Origin: G963665925 sp963678925
GTDB taxonomy: Bacteria > Bacillota > Clostridia > Peptostreptococcales > Acidaminobacteraceae
Reading direction: 5' to 3'
Assembly: GCA_963678925.1 (NCBI GenBank)
Contig: OY787533.1
Coordinates: 3,596,001-3,660,000, forward strand
DNA: 64,000 nt
Under the pieces are notes generated by a model. That model worked only from the letters and a program-made list of their open reading frames with translations, made no database searches and was not told the DNA's origin. A program made the translations under genes and the position numbers. Below, in pieces: positions 43,779 to 52,842 of the stretch. Each line of letters starts with the position of its first letter. Within the stretch, counting starts at the first letter, position 1.

Positions 43779-44861
43779 TTGTACAATTTACTTATAGTAG
43801 ATGATGAACGCTTGGAAAGAATAGCGCTGAAGATGTATTTTGAAGAGAATATCGATGCATGCCAGGTGTGTCACGAAGCGAAGAATGGCCATGAAGCCCT
43901 GGAGCTCATTGCTAAAAACGCATATGATATTGTCCTTATGGATATACGCATGCCAGGTGAAGATGGGCTTGTTATTGCCAAACAGGTCAAGAAAGACCAT
44001 CCGGAAACGGCAGTGATCATGCTGACGGCCTATGCAGAGTTTGACTATGCCCAGCGCGCGGTCAAAATCCATGCCGATGACTATCTGTTAAAACCGAGCC
44101 GTCCTGAAACTATAGCAGGCACTATTTCAAATGTACTTTCAAAGCGCAAGATGACAGTACAAAAGCCACAGCACTCTCCGCAGGCGGAGGCCTTTGTGAA
44201 GGAATTGATTTCAGCGCATTATCTTGAATCGTGTATTTCCTTTGACAAGTACATCGAAACGAGAACTGGGAAAATGGAAGTTCAAAAGGCAGATATTAAG
44301 CTTATTCTTGAAGGTTTCTTGAGATTGATTGAGCACTATGAGCTCGATATGAATGAAGCAAATGTGGAAAAAATAAAGAATATCAAGCATTTTTATCATG
44401 ATAACGCAATTTTTTATAACTATGTTCATGAAATCATGTCTGACCTCTTTTATGAAATCATTGAAAAGAAGCTTTGTCGTCATAGCCGGGAAATCGATTT
44501 CGCCCTGGATTATATTGAGTATAAGCTGAAGAACAAGCTGTCACTTGATATGATTGCCAAATACATGAATATCTCATCCCAGTACTTCAGCAGATATTTC
44601 AAGAAGGAGATTGGAATCACCTTTGTTCAGTATCTGTCTGAACGGCGTATCGCACTGGCCCAAAAGGAAATCATGTACACGGACAAATCCTTCGGAGACA
44701 TTGCCTTCGAGCTTTGTTTCAATGAAGCGAATTACTTTTCAAAGGTCTTCAAGAAGCATACCGACATGACGCCGAGCGAGTTCAAGGACAATATCCAGCT
44801 GGGACTGCGTGACGCAGGCGGACAAAATCAATATGTGGTAAGCAGGTCGTGGATGATCTGA
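43779..44861 (+). CDS. AraC-type response regulator (YesN-like), putative activator of the microcompartment operon
   Basis: 360 residues. The TTG start at 43779 has GGGAGG nine bases upstream; an ATG at 43772 is out of frame. Receiver domain with DDE (VDDERLE), Asp55 (LMDIRMP), and Lys in YLLKPSR. A ~130-residue linker precedes the C-terminal double helix-turn-helix (KLSLDMIAKYMNISSQYFSRYFKKE, then SFGDIAFELCFNEANYFSKVFKK). It is paired with the PocR kinase and probably binds the ACGTGAT-type repeats before its own operon and before pduA. A terminator lies downstream, so pdu is a separate unit. Confidence 0.93.
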   Translation: MYNLLIVDDERLERIALKMYFEENIDACQVCHEAKNGHEALELIAKNAYDIVLMDIRMPGEDGLVIAKQVKKDHPETAVIMLTAYAEFDYAQRAVKIHADDYLLKPSRPETIAGTISNVLSKRKMTVQKPQHSPQAEAFVKELISAHYLESCISFDKYIETRTGKMEVQKADIKLILEGFLRLIEHYELDMNEANVEKIKNIKHFYHDNAIFYNYVHEIMSDLFYEIIEKKLCRHSREIDFALDYIEYKLKNKLSLDMIAKYMNISSQYFSRYFKKEIGITFVQYLSERRIALAQKEIMYTDKSFGDIAFELCFNEANYFSKVFKKHTDMTPSEFKDNIQLGLRDAGGQNQYVVSRSWMI

Positions 44862-44951
44862 TAAGGGCAACACTATCAGAAGATATCAAAAAAGTATCAC
44901 AAGAAAAAGTACGGCCGACAAATATATATCATAATTTAAACTCTAAATATT

Positions 44952-44976
44952 ACAGCCTTATGGGCTGTTTTTTTTA
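44952..44976 (+). terminator. Terminator between regulator and shell genes
   Basis: ACAGCC/GGGCTGT hairpin with TTAT loop, then eight T. Confidence 0.85.
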
Positions 44977-44987
44977 TGATTATATCA

Positions 44988-45036
44988 GTGAGATACGTGC
45001 TTGAGTTTACCTCGGCATGATTAAAGCAAGATATTA
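44988..45036 (+). promoter_or_regulatory. Microcompartment operon promoter with matching regulator site
   Basis: GTGAGATACGTGCTT (44988-45002) closely matches the site upstream of the PocR kinase. A degenerate second repeat GCATGAT starts 20 bases after ACGTGCT, the same spacing. An AT-rich GATATT/TATTAA follows as a possible -10. This ties the two-component system to the pdu operon. Confidence 0.6.
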
Positions 45037-45061
45037 AATACTTTTTTTAAGGAGGGTCCAA

Positions 45062-45373
45062 ATGACACAAGAAGCACTCGGCATGATTGAAACAAAAGGT
45101 TTGGTTGGTGCTGTTGAAGGTGCTGACGCTATGGTTAAAGCGGCAAATGTCAAACTGATCGGTTATGAAAAAATCGGTTCAGGCCTTGTAACTGTAATGG
45201 TTAGAGGCGATGTTGGTGCAGTGAAGGCTGCTACTGACGCAGGTGCAGCAGCGGCTGAACGCGTTGGAGAGGTTGTTTCAGTTCACGTAATCCCAAGACC
45301 ACATCGAGATGTGGAAAACGTTTTGTTGTCTAAAGTAGTCATTGAATCGAACCAAGTGGAAGAGAAGGAGTAG
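45062..45373 (+). CDS. pduA: Microcompartment shell protein PduA-like (BMC-H)
   Basis: 103 residues, one BMC domain: ALGMIETKGLVGAVEGADAMVKAANVKLIGYEKIGSG, VRGDVGAVKAATDAGAAAAERVGEV, HVIPRPH. This is the canonical hexameric shell protein that forms facets and admits the diol. It has an extended C-terminus (ENVLLSKVVIESNQVEEKE) compared with PduJ-like at 51.9 kb. It is the first gene of the operon with GGAGGG and highly biased codons. The two hexamers probably mix in the shell. Confidence 0.95.
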   Translation: MTQEALGMIETKGLVGAVEGADAMVKAANVKLIGYEKIGSGLVTVMVRGDVGAVKAATDAGAAAAERVGEVVSVHVIPRPHRDVENVLLSKVVIESNQVEEKE

Positions 45374-45383
45374 GAGGTAAATC

Positions 45384-46181
45384 ATGCAAGATAATTTGAT
45401 GGAAAAGGTAATGGAAGAGGTAATGAAAAAACTGGAAGTACCTGCTGAAACTGCTACAGCAGATGCTCCTGCACCAAGCTTCTCTGCAGCTGGCTGCAAG
45501 ATGACAGAATTTGTTGGAACAGCAATTGGGGAGACAATTGGTCTTGTAATTGCAAATGTTGACCACACACTTCATGAGTTCATGAAATTAGATAAAAAGT
45601 ACCGCTCAATCGGTATCGTAGGCGCACGTACAGGTGCAGGCCCTCACATTCTGGCAGCTGACGAGGCTGTTAAAGCTACAAACTCAGAAATTATCTCTAT
45701 TGAGCTTCCTAGAGATACACAAGGTGGCGCAGGCCATGGTTCTTTGATCATATTCGGTGCGGAAGATGTTTCGGATGCACGTCGTGCTGTTGAAGTTTGT
45801 CTAAAAGAACTGGACAGAACTTTTGGCGACGTTTATGCGAATGCAGCGGGTCACATCGAGCTTCAATACACAGCGAGAGCTTCTTACGCTTGTAACAAAG
45901 CATGGGGCGCACCGCTAGGCAAAGCATTCGGCGTTATCGTAGGCGCACCTGCAGCGATTGGTGTCATGATTTGCGATACTGCTGTAAAAGCAGCTAATGT
46001 AGATATCATTGGATACGCTTCACCTTCTACAACATCTTACTCGAACGAGTCAATCCTGTTTATCAGCGGCGACTCAGGCGCTGTAAGACAAGCGGTTCTA
46101 GCAGCAAGAGAAGTTGGCGTTAAGCTTCTTGAAGCTCTTGGCGGCGAACCTGCACCTTCAGTAACAACACCATACATTTAA
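45384..46181 (+). CDS. pduB: Shell protein PduB (trimeric BMC-T) with N-terminal helix
   Basis: 265 residues. Tandem BMC domains in the PduB style (FVGTAIGETIGLVIANVDHTLH, VGARTGAGPHILAADEAVKAT, ASYACNKAWGAPLGKAFGVIVG). The N-terminus DNLMEKVMEEVMKKLEV is an amphipathic helix, followed by an Ala/Pro-rich linker. Met40 could start a shorter PduB'-like form, but no clear binding site precedes it. In Salmonella the extra N-terminus links shell to cargo. GGAGG upstream of ATG. Confidence 0.95.
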   Translation: MQDNLMEKVMEEVMKKLEVPAETATADAPAPSFSAAGCKMTEFVGTAIGETIGLVIANVDHTLHEFMKLDKKYRSIGIVGARTGAGPHILAADEAVKATNSEIISIELPRDTQGGAGHGSLIIFGAEDVSDARRAVEVCLKELDRTFGDVYANAAGHIELQYTARASYACNKAWGAPLGKAFGVIVGAPAAIGVMICDTAVKAANVDIIGYASPSTTSYSNESILFISGDSGAVRQAVLAAREVGVKLLEALGGEPAPSVTTPYI

Positions 46182-46198
46182 GATAGAGGAGGATTCCA

Positions 46199-47863
46199 AT
46201 GAAATCTAAAAGATTTGAAGTGCTTTCTCAGCGCGAAGTAAATAAGGATGGCTTTCTAAAAGAATGGGCTGAAGTGGGTCTGGTAGCAATGAACTCACCA
46301 TACGATCCAAAGCCATCCATCAAAATAGAGAATGGCCTTGTTGTTGAACTTGACGGCAAGAAAAGAGCAGACTTTGACTTTATCGACCAGTTCATCGCGG
46401 ACTATGCAATCGATCTTGACAAAGCTGAAGAAGTTATGGCAATGGATTCTGTAAAACTGGCACATATGCTGGTTGACATCAATGTTTCCAGAGACACACT
46501 TATTCCACTGACTACGTCGATGACACCTGCTAAGGTTGTTGAAGTCGTAGGTCACATGAACGTGCTTGAGCTGATGATGGCGCTGACTAAGCTTCGTGCT
46601 AGAAAAACCCCATCTAACCAGTGTCACGTTACAAACCTGAAAGACAATCCGATCCAAATCGCAGCAGATTCTGCTGAAGCGGCTATCCGTGGATTTGACG
46701 AGCATGAGACTACAGTAGGTATCGTTCGTTACGCACCATTTAACGCACTTTCACTTCTTGTAGGTTCACAGGTAGGTCGTCCTGGTATCCTGACACAATG
46801 TGCGGTTGAAGAAGCGACTGAGCTTGTTCTGGGTATGCGCGGTCTTACAGCTTACGCTGAGACTGTTTCTGTTTACGGTACAGAAAACGTATTCGTAGAC
46901 GGTGACGATACACCTTGGTCAAAATCATTCCTGGCATCTGCATATGCATCGCGTGGTCTGAAAATGCGTTATACATCTGGTACAGGTTCAGAAGTTCTTA
47001 TGGGCTTTGCTGAAAAACGCTCAATGCTTTATCTTGAAGCACGTTGTATCTTCATCACTAAGGGTGCTGGTGTACAGGGTCTTCAAAATGGTTCGATCTC
47101 TTGTATCGGCGTACCAGGTGCCGTACCATCAGGTATCCGTGCCGTACTTGCAGAAAACGTCATTACAACAATGCTTGACCTGGAAGTTGCTTCTGGTAAC
47201 GACCAGACATTCTCACACTCAGACATCCGTAGAACTGCACGTACACTGATGCAGATGATTCCTGGAACAGACTTCATCTTCTCAGGCTACTCTGCAACAC
47301 CTAACTACGACAATATGTTCGCTGGCTCAAACTTCGATGCTGACGACTACGATGACTACAATGTGCTGCAGCGTGACCTTCGCGTTGACGGCGGTCTGCA
47401 GCCTGTAACTGAAGATGAGGTTATCAAGGCTAGAAATAAAGCAGCGAAAGTGCTTCAAGCAGTATTCAGAGAGCTTGACCTTCCTGTAATCACAGACGAA
47501 GAAGTTGAAGCGGCTACATACGCACACGGCTCAAAAGACATGCCTGACCGTAATGTGGTTGAAGACCTTAAGGCAGCTGAAGAAATGATGAAGCGTGGCA
47601 TTACAGGTCTTGATGTTGTCAAAGCGATCAAGAAAGGCGGCTTTGACGATGTTGCTGAAAGTCTGCTGAACATGATGAAGCTGCGTGTATCTGGTGACCA
47701 CTTACATACATCGGCAATTGTTGACCCGAATTTCCATGTCATCAGTGCTGTAAACGATAGAAACGATTATGCAGGTCCTGGTACAGGTTATCAGATTTCG
47801 GATGAGCGCTGGTCACAGATTCAGAACATTCCGAACGCACTGGAAGCATCTGATTTTAAATAA
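46199..47863 (+). CDS. pduC: B12-dependent propanediol/glycerol dehydratase large subunit
   Basis: 554 residues, the usual length for PduC/DhaB1. Start region MKSKRFEVLSQREVNKDGFLKEW, the QCHVTNLKDNPIQIAADSAEAA segment, GSGSEVLMGF-like TGTGSEVLMGF, and SISCIGVPGAVPSGIRAVLAEN, as in known diol dehydratases. It forms the active-site TIM barrel binding substrate and adenosylcobalamin and turns 1,2-propanediol into propionaldehyde (or glycerol into 3-hydroxypropionaldehyde). The exact substrate preference is not inferable here. Strong AGGAGG and biased codons. Confidence 0.97.
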   Translation: MKSKRFEVLSQREVNKDGFLKEWAEVGLVAMNSPYDPKPSIKIENGLVVELDGKKRADFDFIDQFIADYAIDLDKAEEVMAMDSVKLAHMLVDINVSRDTLIPLTTSMTPAKVVEVVGHMNVLELMMALTKLRARKTPSNQCHVTNLKDNPIQIAADSAEAAIRGFDEHETTVGIVRYAPFNALSLLVGSQVGRPGILTQCAVEEATELVLGMRGLTAYAETVSVYGTENVFVDGDDTPWSKSFLASAYASRGLKMRYTSGTGSEVLMGFAEKRSMLYLEARCIFITKGAGVQGLQNGSISCIGVPGAVPSGIRAVLAENVITTMLDLEVASGNDQTFSHSDIRRTARTLMQMIPGTDFIFSGYSATPNYDNMFAGSNFDADDYDDYNVLQRDLRVDGGLQPVTEDEVIKARNKAAKVLQAVFRELDLPVITDEEVEAATYAHGSKDMPDRNVVEDLKAAEEMMKRGITGLDVVKAIKKGGFDDVAESLLNMMKLRVSGDHLHTSAIVDPNFHVISAVNDRNDYAGPGTGYQISDERWSQIQNIPNALEASDFK

Positions 47864-47876
47864 GGGAGGGACAACG

Positions 47877-48524
47877 ATGGAAATGAATGAAAAAGTATTA
47901 CGTGCCATCATCGAAGAAGTCATCCAAAGTATGGATGTAGGCTCTGCGGCAACTGCAGGCGTAACTGCAATGAGCAGTGATCTGGTACTTGAAAGTGTTA
48001 AGGAAGCTAAGCAGGGAACTGCTCCTGATGAAGTTGTCATCGGTGTTGCACCTGCATTTAATATCGGACAAACAATGACAATCGTCAAGACACCACACGG
48101 TGCTGTTCTTAAGGAAATCATGGCAGGTATTGAAGAGGAAGGTCTTAAACCACGTGTTATTCGTGTAAACCATACTTCTGACGTATCTTTCATTGCACAT
48201 CATGCTGCAAGACTAAGTGGTTCAGGTATCGGCATCGGTATCCAGTCAAAGGGTACTACAGTTATCCACCAAAAGGATCTGTTCCCGCTATCAAATGTTG
48301 AGCTGTTCCCACAGGCACCGCTTATCACACTTGAAGTTTACAGAGCAATTGGTAAAAATGCGGCTAAATACGCTAAGGGCGAATCTCCAAGCCCAGTTCC
48401 TCAAATGAATGATCAGATGGCGCGTCCTAAGTATCAGGCGATTGCTGCCCTGCTTCACATCAAGGAAACTGAGATGGTTGATCAAAACAAGGCGTCTGAA
48501 GAGCTTAAGGTCACTTTTAAATAG
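47877..48524 (+). CDS. pduD: Diol dehydratase medium subunit with encapsulation helix
   Basis: 215 residues from ATG 47877 (GGGAGGG upstream); a longer frame would overlap pduC. The first ~18 residues (EMNEKVLRAIIEEVIQSM) form an amphipathic encapsulation-peptide helix, then a linker and the conserved core (DEVVIGVAPAFNIGQTMTI, HTSDVSFIAHHAARLSGSGI). With PduC and PduE it makes the dehydratase, and the helix should carry the complex into the shell. Confidence 0.96.
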   Translation: MEMNEKVLRAIIEEVIQSMDVGSAATAGVTAMSSDLVLESVKEAKQGTAPDEVVIGVAPAFNIGQTMTIVKTPHGAVLKEIMAGIEEEGLKPRVIRVNHTSDVSFIAHHAARLSGSGIGIGIQSKGTTVIHQKDLFPLSNVELFPQAPLITLEVYRAIGKNAAKYAKGESPSPVPQMNDQMARPKYQAIAALLHIKETEMVDQNKASEELKVTFK

Positions 48525-48533
48525 GAGGCAAAA

Positions 48534-49046
48534 ATGGATAATGTAGCACTGGAAAAAATGATACGTGACGTGATGCTTCAAATGGCCTCTAATGGCGCTG
48601 AAGCTCCGAAAACTTGTTCAACACCACAAGCGGGTGGAAAAGTTGACTATACAAATTATCCGCTGAGCGAAAAAATGGTAGACAGCATCAAGTCGCCTAC
48701 TGGTAAAGCGCTGAGCGATATTACACTAGACGCACTGATGAAAGGTCAAATCACTTCTGAAGACGTTTCAATCGCTCCAGAAACACTGGAAATGCAAGCG
48801 CAAGTTGCAGAAAGTATTGGCAGAAAGGCTTTCGCAAGAAACCTGCGTCGTGCTGCTGAACTGATTGCCATTCCAGATGACCGCGTTCTTGAAATTTATA
48901 ACGCAATGCGTCCAAACCGCTCGACTAAAGCGGAGCTTCTGGCTATTGCAGATGAAGTTGAAAACAAATACAACGCATGCATCAATGGCGCTTTCATCAG
49001 AGAGTGTGCAGATGTATACGAGCGAAGAAATATTCTTAAGAAGTAA
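48534..49046 (+). CDS. pduE: Diol dehydratase small subunit
   Basis: 170 residues. An amphipathic N-terminal helix (NVALEKMIRDVMLQMASNG) is followed by the conserved core (YPLSEKMVDSIKSPTGKALSDITLDA, LRRAAELIAIPDDRVLEIYNAMRP). Completes the PduCDE enzyme. The helix looks like a second encapsulation signal. AGGAGG upstream. Confidence 0.96.
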   Translation: MDNVALEKMIRDVMLQMASNGAEAPKTCSTPQAGGKVDYTNYPLSEKMVDSIKSPTGKALSDITLDALMKGQITSEDVSIAPETLEMQAQVAESIGRKAFARNLRRAAELIAIPDDRVLEIYNAMRPNRSTKAELLAIADEVENKYNACINGAFIRECADVYERRNILKK

Positions 49047-49066
49047 GGAAAAATGGAGGTTGTCAA

Positions 49067-50875
49067 ATGAAATATATAGCTGGAATAGACATAGGTAACG
49101 CTACAACAGAAACAGCTATTGGTGTTTCAGATGGTGATTCCATGAAGTTTGTCTCTACTGGGATTTCTAAAACCACAGGAATAAAGGGAACGCTGGACAA
49201 CATGAATGGTGTCTATGCTTCCCTGAGACAGGCACTGAAAGCGGCAGATCTTGAAATTGAAGACCTGAGCAGCATTCAAATCAATGAAGCTGCGCCTGTT
49301 ATCGGCGATGTTGCCATGGAGACAATCACTGAAACTGTCATAACCGAATCGACCATGATTGGTCATAATCCGCATACGCCAGGTGGTGTAGGAATCGGAT
49401 ACGGTTACACAGTGGACCTAAGAGACGCCATGACTTTTGACAAGACGCCTCTCATAGTTCTGGTAAATCACGAAACGGACTTTATAGAAGCCTCAAGAGG
49501 GATAGAAGACCTTTTTCAAGCCGGTAAGGATGTAAGGGGTGCCATTCTCGCCAAAGATGATGGTGTTCTTGTACAAAACCGGATTGATAAGCTCATTCCC
49601 ATTGTCGATGAAGTTTGTTTGTTCGATAAGATTCCTAGAAATATGTATGCAGCGATCGAAGTTGCACCGGTTGGTGGGGTTGTAGAAACACTGTCGAACC
49701 CGTACGGGATTGCGACGCTGTTTGAACTGACACCGGAAGAAACGAAGTTCGTTGTACCCATATCGCGTGCGCTGATTGGCAATCGATCAGCGGTAGTGAT
49801 AAAAACACCTGAAGGCGATGTGAAGGCCAGAAAAATTCCGGCGGGCATCATCCGCATTGAAGGTGAAAAAAGGACGAAAGAGGTTGATGTTGACCATGGC
49901 GCTGAAACACTGATGAAGGTTCTTGAAGTTTGTGCGCCTGTCCGGGATATCAGAGGGGAAGCTGGAACCAACGCAGGGGCTATGCTTGAACGTGTTCGTC
50001 AAGTTATGGCTAAGCTGACGGGAATGAATCATGAAGATGTCAGTATTCAGGATTTACTTGCGGTGGATACCATCTCACCTCAAAGTGTTCAAGGTGGGCT
50101 CGCAGGAGAATACTCCATGGAAAGCGCTGTAGGCGTTGCAGCCATGGTAAAGGCAGACCGGCTTCAGATGCAGCGTATTGCAAATGCCCTGCATGAAAAA
50201 CTAAAGGTGCCGGTTGAGGTAGGCGGCGTGGAAGCTGAAATGGCAATTTACGGCGCCCTGACAACACCGGGTACATCAAAGCCGCTGGCTATTATCGATA
50301 TGGGCGCGGGATCGACCGATGCTTCGATTATGAAGCGAACCGGTGAAATCGAACTCGTTCATCTGGCGGGTGCCGGAAACATGGTCACACTTCTGATTGA
50401 TACAGAACTTGGCATTGGGGATCTTTCGCTGTCAGAAGACATTAAGAAGCATCCACTGGCTAAAGTAGAGAGCATGCACCATATAAGGCATGAGGACGGA
50501 ACGGTGGAGTTCTTCAAGACACCTGTCGATTCTGAGTGTTTTGCCCGAGTGGTCATTCTCAAGCCTGAAGGCATGATACCGATTCGAAAGGAAATCTCCA
50601 TAGAAAAGGTTAAACTCGTGCGTAAATTGGCCAAGGAAAAAGTATTTGTTACGAATGCCCTAAGGTCCCTTAAACAGGTGAGTCCTACGGGCAATATTCG
50701 AGATATAGACTATGTTGTACTTGTAGGGGGGTCGGCACTGGACTTTGAAGTGCCGCAGCTGGTTACTGAAGCGCTCTCCCAATACGGTATCGTAGCGGGA
50801 AGAGGAAATATCAGAGGAAGCGAAGGTCCTAGAAACGCTGTTGCGACAGGACTTGTACTTTCGGCTGGGAGGTAG
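49067..50875 (+). CDS. pduG: Diol dehydratase reactivating factor large subunit
   Basis: 602 residues, actin-like ATPase core with YIAGIDIGNATTETA at the N-terminus, and LAIIDMGAGSTDASIM as the second phosphate motif. It is the PduG/DdrA type, which exchanges damaged cobalamin for fresh cofactor in ATP-dependent fashion together with PduH. Gap to pduE is 20 bases, and pduH starts 2 bases after the stop. Confidence 0.96.
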   Translation: MKYIAGIDIGNATTETAIGVSDGDSMKFVSTGISKTTGIKGTLDNMNGVYASLRQALKAADLEIEDLSSIQINEAAPVIGDVAMETITETVITESTMIGHNPHTPGGVGIGYGYTVDLRDAMTFDKTPLIVLVNHETDFIEASRGIEDLFQAGKDVRGAILAKDDGVLVQNRIDKLIPIVDEVCLFDKIPRNMYAAIEVAPVGGVVETLSNPYGIATLFELTPEETKFVVPISRALIGNRSAVVIKTPEGDVKARKIPAGIIRIEGEKRTKEVDVDHGAETLMKVLEVCAPVRDIRGEAGTNAGAMLERVRQVMAKLTGMNHEDVSIQDLLAVDTISPQSVQGGLAGEYSMESAVGVAAMVKADRLQMQRIANALHEKLKVPVEVGGVEAEMAIYGALTTPGTSKPLAIIDMGAGSTDASIMKRTGEIELVHLAGAGNMVTLLIDTELGIGDLSLSEDIKKHPLAKVESMHHIRHEDGTVEFFKTPVDSECFARVVILKPEGMIPIRKEISIEKVKLVRKLAKEKVFVTNALRSLKQVSPTGNIRDIDYVVLVGGSALDFEVPQLVTEALSQYGIVAGRGNIRGSEGPRNAVATGLVLSAGR

Positions 50876-50877
50876 CT

Positions 50878-51225
50878 ATGAGAAATGTTGAAATCGTCAT
50901 AAGTTATCCAAAAGCACTGATGCACAGAAACCAGGTGTACTTTCTTGCATACGGCATAGAAGAAGAAGGCATTCCTTTTAAGCTTATGGAGTCAGACGAG
51001 TCCAGCGCCCATAAAAATGCCGATAAGGCAGCACTGGACTCAGGGCTCGATATTGGAATTGGCATAGGTGAAGACTGGCAGATTGCAATAAGACATAGTC
51101 GATTTGAAGAGGGAACATACCTGTTCGATATCAAGGTGCATAACGGAATAGACATGAAAGCCTATGGCGCGAATGCAGCGCGACTCATGAAGGGTGTTCC
51201 ATTTAAAGAAATCGCAGGAGGTTGA
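50878..51225 (+). CDS. pduH: Diol dehydratase reactivating factor small subunit
   Basis: 115 residues: EIVISYPKALMHRNQVYFLAYGIEEEGIPF and LDIGIGIGEDWQIAIRH, the beta-subunit-like fold of DdrB/PduH. Acts with PduG by taking the place of the medium subunit during cofactor release. One base separates it from the next gene, so the two are coupled. Confidence 0.93.
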   Translation: MRNVEIVISYPKALMHRNQVYFLAYGIEEEGIPFKLMESDESSAHKNADKAALDSGLDIGIGIGEDWQIAIRHSRFEEGTYLFDIKVHNGIDMKAYGANAARLMKGVPFKEIAGG

Positions 51226-51226
51226 T

Positions 51227-51850
51227 ATGCAACAAGCATTAGGATTGATTGAAACAGTTGGTCTTGCAGCTGCTTATGAAGCTGCTGATACGGCGGTTAA
51301 AACAGCCTGTGTTGAGCTGATTGGATATGAACTGTCTAAGGGTGATGGCATGGTCACTGTTAAGATAGCAGGAAATGTTGGTGCTGTTCAGGCAGGTATT
51401 AAAGCCGCCCAGCTGTCTGCAAGCCTTGTCAGCAAGGTGTTCAGTGTTCAGGTTATCCCAAGACCCAGTAGAAGTCTGGACGCCATGGTTTTCACAAAAG
51501 AAACGGTTCTGTATACGGACGAACCCGATGAACCGGCTCAGGTGGAACAGACTGAAGAACAGCTTCCGCTTCTTGAAGTGGCTGAGGAAGAAGCAGAAGA
51601 CCAGCCCGCAGAATCAGACTCAGAAGATCAAACGACCGCTGGAGGAGAGCTGTCCCTCGAATCAGGAGCAGATGACCCTCAAGTCGTCGAAGAGACCCAA
51701 GAAATCTTGCAAGCGCAGGTTGAAAAGAAAATGGTAGGAGAAACAGATTTGAGCGAGAGCATTATCACCTGCAACATCTGCAAAGATCCTGCCTGCAACA
51801 GAAAAAAAGGTGATCCCAAAAGAACCTGTCTGCACTATTTCAAGAGTTAA
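51227..51850 (+). CDS. pduK: PduK-like shell protein with acidic linker and Cys-rich tail
   Basis: 207 residues from ATG 51227 (GGAGG upstream). One BMC domain (QALGLIETVGLAAAYEAADTAVKTA) spans about 1-90. A ~90-residue Glu/Asp/Gln-rich linker follows, then a C-terminal cluster CNICKDPACNRKKGDPKRTC (CxxCxxxxC...C) that could bind Fe-S or metal. Same plan as Salmonella PduK, with a longer acidic linker. Probably a minor shell component for organisation or electron transfer. Confidence 0.92.
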   Translation: MQQALGLIETVGLAAAYEAADTAVKTACVELIGYELSKGDGMVTVKIAGNVGAVQAGIKAAQLSASLVSKVFSVQVIPRPSRSLDAMVFTKETVLYTDEPDEPAQVEQTEEQLPLLEVAEEEAEDQPAESDSEDQTTAGGELSLESGADDPQVVEETQEILQAQVEKKMVGETDLSESIITCNICKDPACNRKKGDPKRTCLHYFKS

Positions 51851-51919
51851 GTACATATTATGTGATGTGTGTAATGAGTCTAAGAAGGCTCTTATCAACA
51901 ATAAGTAAGGAGAGATATT

Positions 51920-52189
51920 ATGGGTAATGCACTTGGTTTAATAGAAACGAAAGGTCTGGTAGGTTCTATTGAAGCTGCTGATGCAATGACAAAGGCAGCA
52001 AATGTTGAACTGATCGGTTACGAAAAAATCGGTTCAGGTCTTGTAACAGTTATGGTTAGAGGCGATGTAGGCGCTGTTAAGGCAGCGGTTGAAGCTGGCT
52101 GTGCTGCTGCTGAGCGTGTTGGTGAAGTCGTTTCTACACATGTAATCCCAAGACCTCATACAGACACTGAGAAAATCATCCCAAGATAA
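51920..52189 (+). CDS. pduJ: Microcompartment shell protein PduJ-like (BMC-H)
   Basis: 89 residues, one BMC domain nearly identical in its core to the PduA-like protein (ETKGLVGSIEAADAMTKAANVELIGYEKIGSG), lacking the C-terminal extension. Main facet protein of the shell by analogy. A 69-base gap precedes it, with AAGGAG; codon use is strongly biased. Confidence 0.95.
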   Translation: MGNALGLIETKGLVGSIEAADAMTKAANVELIGYEKIGSGLVTVMVRGDVGAVKAAVEAGCAAAERVGEVVSTHVIPRPHTDTEKIIPR

Positions 52190-52205
52190 TTGAGGAGGCG
52201 GCCAG

Positions 52206-52835
52206 GTGAATGAAGCAAAAGTGACAGCGATTGTAGAAGCTGTCAAAGGCGTTTTGAACGTGCTGAACTGCAGCGTGCCGGTTGGCGTTTCCAATCGGCA
52301 CGTACACCTGAGCCAGGCAGATATGGAAGTGCTGTTTGGCGAGGGACATGAGCTGGAATTTATGAAAGAACTAAAACAGCCAGGACAGTACGCAGCTAAG
52401 GAAACTGTTACGCTTGAAGGGCCAAAAGGCAAACTTGAGCGTGTTAGAATACTCGGACCGATAAGACCAAGCACTCAAATTGAAATCAGCATTTCTGACG
52501 GATTCAAGCTGGGTGTAAGTGCTCCGGTGAGGCCTTCTGGAAAACTTGAAGGGTCTCCTGGCATAAGACTTGTCGGACCACAAGGACATGTGGATCTGCC
52601 GGCAGGTGTGATCGTAGCGCACAGGCATATTCATATGCATACGACAGATGCAAAGAGAATGGGAATAGAAGATGGCATGTCGGTATGTGTCAAATCCAGT
52701 GGACCGCGTGCGGTGATGTTTGAGAATGTTACATGCCGCGTCAGTGAAAAATATGCACTAGAGCTCCATCTTGACATGGATGAGGCAAACGCTGGTGGCA
52801 TTAGAAATGGCGATTTGTTCGAAATATTGAGGTGA
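52206..52835 (+). CDS. pduL: Phosphate propanoyltransferase PduL
   Basis: 209 residues from GTG 52206 (GGAGG upstream). The N-terminal helix (NEAKVTAIVEAVKGVLNVL) is an encapsulation signal. Two PduL-type domains follow, with zinc-binding histidines in SNRHVHLSQ and VIVAHRHIHMH. It converts propionyl-CoA to propionyl phosphate inside the shell and recycles CoA. No propionate kinase gene (PduW-like) is in the window. Confidence 0.95.
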   Translation: MNEAKVTAIVEAVKGVLNVLNCSVPVGVSNRHVHLSQADMEVLFGEGHELEFMKELKQPGQYAAKETVTLEGPKGKLERVRILGPIRPSTQIEISISDGFKLGVSAPVRPSGKLEGSPGIRLVGPQGHVDLPAGVIVAHRHIHMHTTDAKRMGIEDGMSVCVKSSGPRAVMFENVTCRVSEKYALELHLDMDEANAGGIRNGDLFEILR

Positions 52836-52842
52836 TGGTGCG

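Noticed and set aside
44862..45061. Cobalamin riboswitch before the pdu operon
   Set aside because: A B12 riboswitch would fit the enzyme, but no B12-box or matching stems were seen; only a terminator and the AraC-type sites.
47769..47876. 36-codon N-terminal extension of PduD
   Set aside because: It overlaps pduC and the encapsulation helix and ribosome binding site place the start at 47877.
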